A stretch of DNA of 64,000 nt from Panicum virgatum (lineage: Eukaryota > Streptophyta > Magnoliopsida > Poales > Poaceae). The notes below the pieces were generated by a model. That model was not told the DNA's origin and ran no database searches. It worked only from the letters and a program-made list of their open reading frames with translations. A program made the translations under genes and the position numbers. How positions within the stretch are numbered: the stretch's first letter is position 1; every line of letters begins with the position of its first letter. Positions 42,109 through 51,660 of this stretch are shown one piece after another. The stretch spans positions 37,159,954-37,223,953 of the forward strand of contig NC_053139.1 in NCBI RefSeq assembly GCF_016808335.1, in the 5' to 3' direction.

Positions 42109-45100
42109 ATAACATCCCGAAAATACGCCCAAATAAATCACCCGCTAAAAATATTATTTTCCAAAATCTTTTTCGTCGCTGAACTCAAATCATTCCAAAT
42201 TCTTTCCTGTCCGAGCAATCTTTTTCCGATGATCCGCCGTTCCGACACCAATACCAATCCTCTTTCCCTTTCTCCCGTTTCGCGTGCTCGTTGCTGACCG
42301 GCTGAATGCCGCAGTGCGCGCGGGGCCGACCGCCGCCGCGAATCCCGCCGACAGCTCTCTCTCTTTCTCTCTCTCCATTTTTTCTTTTTCCCTTTTTTCT
42401 TTTTCTTTTTTTTTCCTTTTCTTTTCTCCCTCCTTCCCTTTCTTCCTTCTCCCTCCTCCTTCTTTCTCCCCCACGCGTCGCACGCTGAGCTCTCAGCTCG
42501 ACGCCGCCGTGCCCCCTTGTGCCGGCCGGGGCCCCCTCTGCCTGCGCCGTCGCTTCACCGCCGCTACGCGCCACCGCCCCTCCTACTCACCTCGACGCTC
42601 GCGCATGACTGTGCCCCAGTGGAGCTCGCATCGCGCACGCACGCGCCGCACGCCGGCGTTCTTTGCGCGCCGAGCTCCCCTGGACGCCGCCTCCCCCGCT
42701 TGCAGCCGCACCGCCCTCGGCTCGCCCCGTCCCATCCCATCCCCCTGCGCGCCATGCCCCCTTGCCCGCCTTGTCGCTCGTGCTCGACTGAACAGCAGCG
42801 GCAAGGACGAGCCGCGATCAGGGCCGGGCACGCGCAGCACCCCGCCATAGGCCGCCGCCCCCTCCACTTGCCGTCCTTCTCTGCGCCGCCCGTCACCTCG
42901 CCGTCGCCTCTGAGCACCACCGCACCGCTCCACGATAGCGAATTGGCCCCCACCACCATTAATCGTTGTCCTTCAAGCTCACCGGCCGGTCACCGCTCCT
43001 CCCTCCTCCTTGCTCCGCCCGGCCTATAAATAGGCCCTCCACCGAGCCCTCCACTCCACGAGCTCGCCCGCCGCAGCGCGCCCTCCTCCCTCGCTCCGTA
43101 GAGCCGCCGCCACGACCATCGACGCCGGCCGCCGCGCACCACCATGGCCAGGCCGCCATGCTTCACCCCCGCTCGAGGTGAGGAGGGGAATCGATCCCCC
43201 TCACTCTCCTCTCCCTTTTCCCCCTCTCCCCGGCCGCCGCCGCGCTCCCGAGGGCCGCTGGCCAGGGCGCCGCCCCCTGGCCCCTGCTCTGTTATGTCCC
43301 GAGGTAGAAGAAGGAGGGGGCAGTTTTGCCCAAAACCCCCTGCCCTTCCTTCTTTTCTTCTAAGAAACCCTCCACCTCTCTAAGTCATTTTTCCAGGGAA
43401 GCCCTTACTATCTTCCTCATCTAAGAAATGATCCCTCTACTATATAAAACATTTAGGATTAGGTCCCTGCCTAATTTCCAGACTAACCCAAACATTTTCC
43501 AAAATTATATTGAAGACCTTCACCCCGAGAATATTTCCAAAGAAGCCCTCCCTATTTTCCCTATTTAGGAAATAACCCTTCCTCGTATAGATTTAATTCT
43601 AAATAAACCCCTGCCAATCTTCAGAGTAGCCCAAATATTTTCGAAAATTCCAATCAAGCCCTCGCCATCTCCAAAAATAATTACAAAGAAGCCCTTGAAC
43701 CCCGTTTAACCCATAACCACTCCTTCGACTCATCATTTCATGCGTCAAAAATCCCCCGTTTGCCCCGAAACTTTACCACGCCATTTCTAACATAAATCCG
43801 GCCGTGCCATTAGAAAACCACCCAAAAATATTACTCCTATCTCCATATCTTAATTTCTTCTGATTCGAGCTCAACGATAAAACCTTTATTTTTTTCTTTA
43901 TTGTGTGTTTCTTTGTGTGCGCCGTAGATCACGGTGTGAACGAGGGAGAACCCGTCAACGAGCAGTACCGCGAGCAGGTGTGCAAGAACCAGTACCGCGA
44001 GCCCGAACTCGAAGGACAGTACTTCGATCAGGACTTCCCGGAAGACTTTGTGAACAGCAAGTTCAATCTCATCCTTTGATGCAAATTTTGTCCCAATTTT
44101 ATAAACACAATCTACTGGCCTGTTTTATAAAACTGCATATGCTTCTATTGCTAAAACATGGTTGGATAGCCACCCCTTGATTTGTTATAACCATTCCTTG
44201 ACCACCTAGATTAATGTCTACATATGATTCGTTCTGTGTGGATGTTAATCACTGCTAGAATTGCTCAGGGCCTTATATTTGTTCTACTACACATCAAAAG
44301 TGATTATTTATAAAAGAAAATGTGTGAGTGTGTGGGAAGAGAAAAAGATGGATTTGTTGAAAATAAATGAAGGACGTGTCTCGATGAGATGGATGGCATT
44401 TCTGTGTGAATTGCCAGAAGGTGTGCTCGTACCTGTGTGGTTGAGCATGGTTGGGAGATATCCATCTTGTCACCATTAAGGACCGAGTTGATGTGTCATC
44501 TCACCTAACTCAACTTATCGTATAACCACTCGACCGTTGTGTGTGGCGACGGCTTAGCATAAATCCCACTAGTTAGTCTGTTAGTCATCAGGAGAGCTGG
44601 TGAGCAGCGGGTGATCAAGGAGATGAGATAAGATCTTTGTGAATTATACCCCGATTGGGCCTCGTTGGTAGGTCAATGACCCCTTGGTGGACCCCGTGTT
44701 GGCTACTTAGGTCTAGCTAAGGTGGGTAATGGCTTCGATGGGATCAGTATCGACACTAAGGTGATCGTGCTGTGGTACCCCGCTTGTGGGTAAAGTGTAC
44801 ACCTCTGCAGAGTTAAAAACTATTCGAATAGCCGTGCTCACGGTATTGAGCGGGTTACGGTTTGGTCACATAACTAGTGTTTCTTCTAGAAATGGTTGGG
44901 ATGGCGTGTGTTGTTTTGTTAAAGTGTCCGACAGCTGTGCCGTGTGCTACGGCGGATGAGAAGTCCGGTAGCAATTTAAAACTTGGATCCTATGTGGATC
45001 AACCCTACGTGTCAAGATAATTGCTTTGAAATTCCTGTTCTTTCAAATAAACCCGTGCATAAAAATTAGCTTTACCGCAAATTAACCGATAGCCTTATCC

Positions 45101-45512
45101 TTGATTATTCCTGTGCATATACTCTGTTTATACCTTCTCCGTGGGTGCGGTTGGACTTGCTGAGTACGTTTGTACTCACCCCTATATATGTTGTTGCTTC
45201 AGAGGAAGATCCGGACTTCGTGGTTGAAGATGTTGAGTAGAGGTTGCTTCCACACCCAACTCTGCCTGTGGTGTTGGCCCTGTTCAGGATGCTTCCGTTG
45301 GCGCGATACTCTGAGCCCGAGCTGGATCCCATGTGGGTCGTGCTTTGGTGTATTACCGTTGCCATTTTACTTCTTGTTATTGTCTGTCTCGAGTGTCCAC
45401 CTCCTCGGAGGATTGTACGGTGATATACCATCTGATGTAATAAATGTGTATCAGCCTCCTGCGACTGATATTTGTATCACATTTAAGTCACCTCTTATGA
45501 GGGGATGCTTCA
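42109..45512 (+). repeat. 3' LTR of the Tekay-type element
   Basis: It pairs with the 5' LTR. Sampled by eye, the GC-rich first part (e.g. 42180-42300) differs at several percent of sites while later parts (e.g. 44220-44340) are almost identical. It ends ATGCTTCA before CCGCC. Confidence 0.95.
43144..45240 (+). CDS. putative three-exon acidic mini-ORF inside the 3' LTR
   Basis: This is the same arrangement as in the 5' LTR: exon 43144-43177 with an ATG start (MARPPCFTPAR; donor GAG|GTGAGG), exon 43928-44056 (open throughout) and exon 45203-45240 ending EEDPDFVVEDVE and TAG. The middle-exon donor here reads AACA|GCAAGT, weaker than the 5' copy. Amino-acid differences between the two copies are scattered, as expected after neutral decay since insertion. 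Confidence 0.4.
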
Positions 45513-45517
45513 CCGCC

Positions 45518-46276
45518 TCATGCAGCTTCACGTTGTTTGGTTGTCCGCACCAAAGTTTGAGCCTGGCTGGCCAGATGCAAAAAGCATCCTCGGCCTGGCT
45601 CTGCAGGAACACGAGAGTTTGGGGCGTTCTGGAGAGCCTGGTTCTCGGGGAGGGGGGGGTGAGATCCTATATAAGGTGGTTAAACTACTCATCTATAAAG
45701 CCCACTAAGGCCTAGCTAATATCCATTCAACATTTTATTAGGAAAAAATGTTGGACCATCATTTTGAAAATGTTGAATCAATAGTTTGAAAATGTTGAAA
45801 CAATAATTTGAAAATTTGAAAATATTGAATCGATATTTTAAAAATGTTGAATTTCAAAATCCCACCTTCTTCTCCAGAGTCGGCGATCGGCGAGGCGGCG
45901 GCAGCAACGAGCATCGCGCGAAGCAAGGGCCACGACGGCGGTGGCGCCCAGAGCAGCGGGTGGCGGTGGCGGAGTAGGGCGGCAGCGCGCAGAACCATGG
46001 GTAGTGGCGGAGCAAGCGTGGCGCCGTGGCGGGCGGAGCTCGGGGTCAAGAGGAGGAGGCGACGGCCATGGTATTGAAGGAGGCAGTAGGAGCAGTAGGT
46101 TAGTGTTGAGGGAGATCCAATTAACGAGATTGTTTGCACGGATCTCAAATATTAGAAGGCGGAGAAAAAAGACTTTTAAAAAATATATAGGAATTTTGTG
46201 GCGGAGCCTGGCTTGTGGGAGCCTGGCTCACTGGTACGAGCCAGACCCGGCTGAACAACGAACCAATCAGGCCCTA
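45518..46276. other. spacer between the Tekay and Mutator-like elements
   Basis: It contains four imperfect copies of a TTTGAAAATGTTGAA motif at about 45761-45855, a short GC-rich stretch (45880-46080) without a supported ORF, and AGCCTGGCT motifs near both ends that hint at a degraded inverted-repeat element. No gene recognised. Confidence 0.4.
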
Positions 46277-46285
46277 CAGAATCGG

Positions 46286-46700
46286 GCGGCTTTTTTATTT
46301 TTATATTTTTGAAAAACATTTTTTACAGAAATATATTTTCAGTTTCACATTTTACAGTTTTATACCCCTACCGCCCGACAGGGGGGCGGCTGGGACCTAC
46401 ATGTAAATAAATATAATTTTTTTTGCGAGGAGGCCCCTGGCGGGAGCCTGCCGCCCCCCTGCCGGGCGGCAGGTAGCTGCCGCCCGGTGGAGGGGCGGCA
46501 GACAGCTCACCCGCCCGGCAGGGGGGCGGCAGGCCCCCCCCCCAAATATAAAAGCTGAGCCCCTTCCCTCGCACCCTCATTTCCTTCCCACGAGATCCAG
46601 AGAGGGGAGAGGGAGAGAGGAGGGGTGAGGGAGGTAATTCCACCGGCGAAGCCCTGCCGGATTTTGGATCCGAACCGCAGGTAACCAATATTTCTCAACT
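46286..46700 (+). repeat. left TIR of the MULE
   Basis: It is inverted with respect to 50892-51294. It contains GC-rich hairpin-forming CTGCCGCCC/GGGCGGCAG blocks, a TATA box (46547-46554) and, near its inner end, CCGCAG|GTAACC, which looks like a splice donor. Confidence 0.92.
46547..46554 (+). promoter_or_regulatory. TATA box in the left TIR driving the transposase gene
   Basis: TATAAAAG followed by GCTGAGCCCC; the identical motif is present in inverted orientation in the right TIR. Confidence 0.65.
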
Positions 46701-46852
46701 TTCTCATTGAATTTTTTTTGTATGTTTAATTCTATGATTAGTATTTTTTTATTATTGCAAGCACTTAGGGTTCGGATTAGTGGTTATAATTAAAGCCATA
46801 CCATGTTTCTAGATATTGGATTAAATAAAATAAAGTCTTTGGATGGCCAGAT

Positions 46853-49468
46853 ATGTCGAGCAAGGTGGCGTTTCAAGTTCATTACGGTGACTTCTATAGA
46901 ATTACTCATGATTCCTATGGAGTAAATCTATCAGCATTGGAAAGAAGACAGTGCAGTCTAGATAAACCCCTAGAGAGGAGTTTTGAGTCCATACGGAAAT
47001 GTCTTCACAGGAAGTTCAATGTGAATCCAAAGACCCATTTGCTTACGGTTCATACCTTGACTTCCTGGGAAACTAATGGGGATTTCTGGGAGTTGACGCC
47101 TATAAGTAGTACGGAAGAATGACAACATTACATGCACGCAGCTCTTGAAAATGGGTGGCCTCTCGCAATGGTAATTCAGATTCACTAGAAGGCCGGTGAT
47201 TTAGGTGAAGGGTTAACACACACAACATATGACTGGAATGAAGAGATGGAAGAGGATAAAGAAGAAGAGAATGTGCAAGCTCCAGAACCAGAACCAGAAC
47301 CACAAGGTTTAGCAGATGAAGGCGAGCAGATACCTGGAATTGTGGAGGACATAGAGAAAGAAGACCAGGATGCGTGAATAATGGAGAAATGTGGGGACTC
47401 ATCGGACAATGAGGACGATGAGCGCTTCCCAGTGCTAGGTGAATGGCGTGAAGAGGATTTTGGGAATCCAGTGGTACAAGATATTAGTAGTTCGGAGTTT
47501 GAATACAGAGTGAATGAGGTTGTACAAGGGGCAAAGTATCGTACCATTGAGGATGTGAAGGATGTTGTGAAGCTCTGGGCTGTATCTCTGAGGAAGGAAT
47601 TTAGAGTACTGAAGTCTAGCAGCAAAGAATACGAGGTGAGGTGTGCAGATAGAGACTGTACACGGCGAGTGCATGCCTACAAGGGAAAGTTCAAGACACA
47701 CTGGGAATGTTCAATTGTTACACCATATACTTGTAAATTGACATGTGTTGTGGGACATCATCGTAATATCATATCAACTTTCATGGCTAAGAAGATGTAT
47801 GGGGTGATTCTTGACAAAATGAATTACGAGCCTGCATTGATAATTAGGGACATTGAACAGAATTTCTAGTATGTGATCAGCTATGCAAAGGCTTGGTGGG
47901 CTAAACAAAAAGTATTTGAGATGAGGTTTGGCACTTATGAAGCATCATATGACAACCAACCTCGTATGCTTGAAGCAATTGTGCACAGAAATTCTGGAAC
48001 TGCTTTTGATACATACAGTGTACCGAGCTTGTCAGGGGGGCCAAGCATTCTGCTGCGAGCTTTCTTCTGCATTGGAGCATGTGTGAGGGCATTCATTTAC
48101 TACCTTCCCGTTCTGTGTATTGACGGCACTTTCCTGACAGGGAAATATAAGGGAACAATATTGACGGCAATCGAAATTGATTGCAACAAGCAGATAGTTC
48201 CCATCGTCTTTGCCTTTGTTGAGAATGAGAATACAAAAAGCTGGTAATGGTTTCTTGAACGTCTAAAGAATCACGTTATTGTTGGAAGTCCTAATGTTTG
48301 CCTTATCAGTGATAGACATGCAGGTCTCCTTGCAGCTATAAGGCAGCTACAAGAAGGTAGTCCATTTTCACCTCCTATATGGCCAGATGTTGTCAGTAGG
48401 TGGTGTGTGAGGCATATGGCTGCTAATTTTTATGAGCGGTTCAAGAACAAGGATATGATGAATTTGTTCAAGCGATTGTGCGCTCAGAATCAGCAGAGGA
48501 AGTTCGATGCTTTGTGAGGTATAATTGATGATATGAGCGCCGAATTGCTTAAGAGCCAGGCCTCATCATCCAGCAGGAGACGTTCTACATATTCAGTAGT
48601 TGGACATGCTAAGCCATTTTCACAGTGGATTGATGGTGCGCATAAAGAGAAGTGGTCACTTCTGTATGACACAGATGGGAGGCGTTACGGAATTGTGACG
48701 ACCAACCATGCTGAGTGTTACAATATGTTAATGCGTCGTGTTCGTGGATTTCCTCTTGTTGGCATTGTTGAGTTCATCATGTATGTATGTATAAGGTATT
48801 TTAGGGAGCGGTACGCATCAGCCGCTTCCTTACTTCATGATCCAGGAGTGCGTTTTTGCAGAAGGGTCAATGAGTACATGGAGAAAAAAATTGAAAAGGC
48901 TCGATTTCACTCAGTCATATCGATGGGCACAAAGGAGCAAAGATTTGAGGTATCATGCAGGGATAGGACCGGACAGGGTGTCCACAGACAAAGGGTAATT
49001 CAAGAAGTCTTGATAACCATTGACGGGAGGGTGTTCTGCCGATGCCAGAAGCCAAAGGTGCATTACTTACCATGCTCCCATGTCATCGCAGCTTGTTCTG
49101 TATCTGGGTTAGATGCTACGTCATATGTTTCTCAATATTTCACAAAAGAAGCCGCAACACAGACTTGGTGTCATGAGATATACGGCATCGGTATTCTAGG
49201 CCCATTCACAAAAAATCACCATCCAATGCTCATCCTTGATCTAGCTACAAAGAGGGGCATAGGACGACGACAGACACGTCGTATCCGGAACGGAATGGAC
49301 GAGTCCAAGGCTGGAATGAAAAAAAAACATTGCAACTTGTGTGGAGCGGACGGTCACACTTACAAGAAGTGCCCACAGCTTTTAGTACCCACTGCTGCTG
49401 TCGAGGCTGGACCTTCTGGGAATCCAACGGATGGGTCGGCTCCACCTACAAGAATTCACCGTATGTAG
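46853..49468 (+). pseudogene. MuDR-type transposase gene with six in-frame stops
   Basis: One continuous frame of about 871 codons from MSSKVAFQVHYGDFY to RIHRM, with no frameshift. The MuDR N-terminal domain (KYRTIEDVKDVVKLWAVSLR, then CTRRVHAYKG) precedes the MULE catalytic domain (VLCIDGTFLTGKYKG with the first Asp; CLISDRHAGLLAAI with the second; TTNHAECYNMLMRRVRGFP). A SWIM zinc finger (CRCQK, then LPCSHVIAAC) and a CCHC knuckle (CNLCGADGHTYKKC) close it. Such proteins bind the TIRs and cut and move the element in the nucleus. Stops interrupt it at 47120 (TGA), 47186 (TAG), 47375 (TGA), 47867 (TAG), 48245 (TAA) and 48515 (TGA). Length and domains are otherwise full. Confidence 0.92.
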
Positions 49469-49933
49469 TTGTGCACGACACACCTTCCAATGTATTTGTT
49501 TGTACGAAACTAAGTATATTGTGTATGTAGTATGCCTAAATGTCTTGTTTAATTAGTTGGCAGTGCGTATTTCTATAGAATTTGGTTGTAATGAATGAAA
49601 CTTTCAATGTAATATCTTATGTGGTATCTTGTTTAACGTTCAATTTAAATTTCGTTCATTGTATCAAATTGGTCAGCCCCAAATTCTTGGACACATGGTT
49701 TGTGGCCACCTTTAGCACAAGCACCAATTAAACAAATCAAACAATTCTGAACGTCAGCTCTACTTGACCGAGTCATGGAGCCACACGAGGTTCAAGGTTC
49801 ACAAAAAAAATCATTGCAATCAAACATAGCAAACATATAAGTATTGCAATTAAAGGTAGAGGAGGCCTGCCGCCCCGTCACAATTTACTTCACAATCTAG
49901 ACCGATCAACACCATAACACCATATGATACACA
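49469..49933. other. intergenic stretch between the two convergent MULE genes
   Basis: AT-rich sequence that should hold both 3' ends. No ORF or further structure noted. Confidence 0.5.
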
Positions 49934-50774
49934 TCATGTCATTTCTTGGAGGCCATAGTTCGGGGGGGGCATGAAGTCATTTAGGTCGTCATCCCAATTA
50001 ACAGAACTTGGTGCTGGAGGTGGTGTAGTTTGACTTGATGAACCTCTTGACTTTCCCTTTCTCTCTTTTATGGTTCTACTTTCATGTACAGGGGGAGGAA
50101 CATCAGGTCTTGGAGGCCATGGTTTGGGGGGCATGAAGTCATCTAGGTCGTCATCCCAGGTAATAGAACTTGGTGCTGGAGGTGGTGCAATTTGACTTGA
50201 CGAACCTCCGGTTCTATGTGATTGCGGAGGCCAAGTACTATCACCCGAAGATCTTCCACGCCTCCTTCGTCTTGTTTGCGGCATGAGTCCACCAAAGATA
50301 CATACCAATTTACGAAAATTTGGTATTGATTTGTTAATCACCTCCGTGTCCTCGGGGTAATCCTTGCATATAATTACACAACAATTTTAAAATTTAAGGA
50401 ATATGGATTACAAATGACTATAGATATTAGATCCGAATGAGAGTTATCTTAATGTGCATCTCATACAGCTCTGACCGCATCCATATCGTAGAAGCACTTT
50501 GTACAAAACCAATAACATTAGGATGATTAGCTAGTTCACATACCCTCATATACATCTTACGGCGTTCTAGCAGGTGTCCCTTTACATCTTGCGTTGTAAT
50601 ACCTCGAAACAATGTGAAATCTTTAAACTCTACTAATTTGGACAACACCATCTCTATCGTACCATCCGCTAATGGATCCAACTTCTTACTGATTACAAGA
50701 TGTGTCATGATCTTAAGAATTATACTAGATTTTTCTTCGGTCCATGAAAATCCAATAAAATTGGAGGTAGCCAT
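49934..50774 (-). CDS. Myb/SANT-like domain protein, second gene of the MULE
   Basis: The minus-strand exons 50774-50448 and 50362-49934 join in frame (109 + 142 residues). The start MATSNFIGFSWTEEKSSI opens a Myb/SANT-like DNA-binding domain: aromatic WTEE, DGTIEMVLSKLV, ITTQDVKGHLLERRKMYMRV, then NFRKLVCIFGG, which corresponds to the conserved L..IFG block after this domain. The C-terminus has basic RRRRRGRSS and two copies of a Pro/Asp-rich motif (WDDDLDDFMPP and WDDDLNDFMPP). It is transcribed from the right TIR toward the transposase gene, the layout seen for mudrA/mudrB in maize MuDR, but it is not mudrB-like to my eye. The donor now reads AAG|ATAACT, one G-to-A change from a normal GTAACT, so splicing is probably lost. 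The role is unknown; a DNA-binding accessory factor is an inference. Confidence 0.7.
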
Positions 50775-50891
50775 TGTCTTATGCTGCAATAGCAATAAGG
50801 TACGATCATTCTAAGTTTACTATTCTATATTTCACTATCCAAAAACTAAATCTATTCTAATTCATAATTATTTTAGAAACAAGTCTATAAT

Positions 50892-51294
50892 AGTTGAGAA
50901 ATATTGGTTACCTGCGGTTCGGATTCAAAATCCTGCAGGACTTTACCGGTGGAATTACCTCCCTCACCCCTCCTCTCTCCCTCTCTGGATCTCGTGGACA
51001 GGAAATGAGGGTGCGAGGGAAGGGGCTCAGCTTTTATATTTGGGGGGAAGCCTGCCGCCCCCCTGCCGGGCGGGCGGGCGGGCTGCCGCCTCTCCACCGG
51101 GCGGCAGGTGCCGCCGCCTGGCCAGGGGGGGCGGCAGGCTCCCGCCAAGGGCCTCCGCGCAAAAAAATATATTTATTTACATGTAGGTCCCTGCCGCCCC
51201 CTGCCGGGCGGTAGGGGTATAAAATTGTAAAATGTGAAACAAAAATATATTTATGTAAAAAACGTTTTTAAAAAATATAAAATAAAAAAGCCCC
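50892..51294 (-). repeat. right TIR of the MULE
   Basis: Inverted copy of 46286-46700 with several small indels in its GC-rich hairpin zone. The inverted TATA box lies at 51031-51038 and the CCGCAG|GTAACC-like donor is also preserved. Confidence 0.92.
51031..51038 (-). promoter_or_regulatory. TATA box in the right TIR driving the Myb/SANT-like gene
   Basis: CTTTTATA on the plus strand, the mirror of 46547-46554. Confidence 0.6.
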
Positions 51295-51311
51295 CAGAAT
51301 CGGTGGTGGAC

Positions 51312-51349
51312 GGCCCACGAGTTTTTGTTTTTTTTGACTCGACGGCCCA
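51312..51349 (+). promoter_or_regulatory. two GGCCCA (site II-like) motifs upstream of CYP59
   Basis: ACGGCCCACGAG occurs at about 51310-51321 and again at 51342-51353. TGGGCC/GGCCCA elements are common in promoters of plant housekeeping genes. They lie between the MULE end and the start codon, so the core promoter may survive the insertion. Confidence 0.5.
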
Positions 51350-51660
51350 CGAGTTGGGTGTATTAACGTCCTGCAAATCGGTCCAACAAGTCGGTACAAG
51401 TGCTCGGACCTCCCTTCTCTTCTTCGACAACTCGCCGCTCTCGTCCGCCACCTCCCCTCCGGGCCCTCCGGCCAGCTCCCACCGCGTCCGCCTGCGGCTC
51501 AGCGGTTGCCTCCTCCAGGCCGGGCAACGACGCGCCTCCTCCATCCGCAGCTTACTCTGAAGAAACCACGCCGCGCTATCCCGTTCTCCGCCTCGTCTCC
51601 CCCAAAATACCATCTCCCCGCCGTTCGACAGCCGAGGGCGGAGGCGGATAGGTTCCGGAG

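Larger units (their letters stand above)
31970..45512 (+). mobile_element. complete Tekay/Del-type Ty3/gypsy retrotransposon, 13.5 kb
   Basis: LTRs of 3400 bp (31970-35369) and 3404 bp (42109-45512) are flanked by a perfect 5-bp target duplication CCGCC (31965-31969 and 45513-45517). The methionine-tRNA primer site follows directly. The interior holds two accessory ORFs, then gag, protease, RT, RNase H, integrase and chromodomain. Very long LTRs, this primer site and the chromodomain fit the Tekay/Del chromovirus lineage. Numerous stops and frameshifts make this copy defective. The LTR starts TGTAACATCC on the left and TATAACATCC on the right. Confidence 0.95.
46286..51294. mobile_element. 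two-gene Mutator-like element (MULE), 5009 bp
   Basis: Terminal inverted repeats of about 415 and 403 bp, outer ends GCGGCTTTTTTATTTT and AAAATAAAAAAGCCCC, are flanked by a perfect 9-bp target duplication CAGAATCGG (46277-46285 and 51295-51303). Long TIRs and a 9-bp duplication define Mutator-like elements. It carries a MuDR-type transposase gene on the plus strand and a Myb/SANT-like gene on the minus strand. The two converge at about 49470-49930. It inserted about 360 bp upstream of the CYP59 start codon. Confidence 0.95.
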
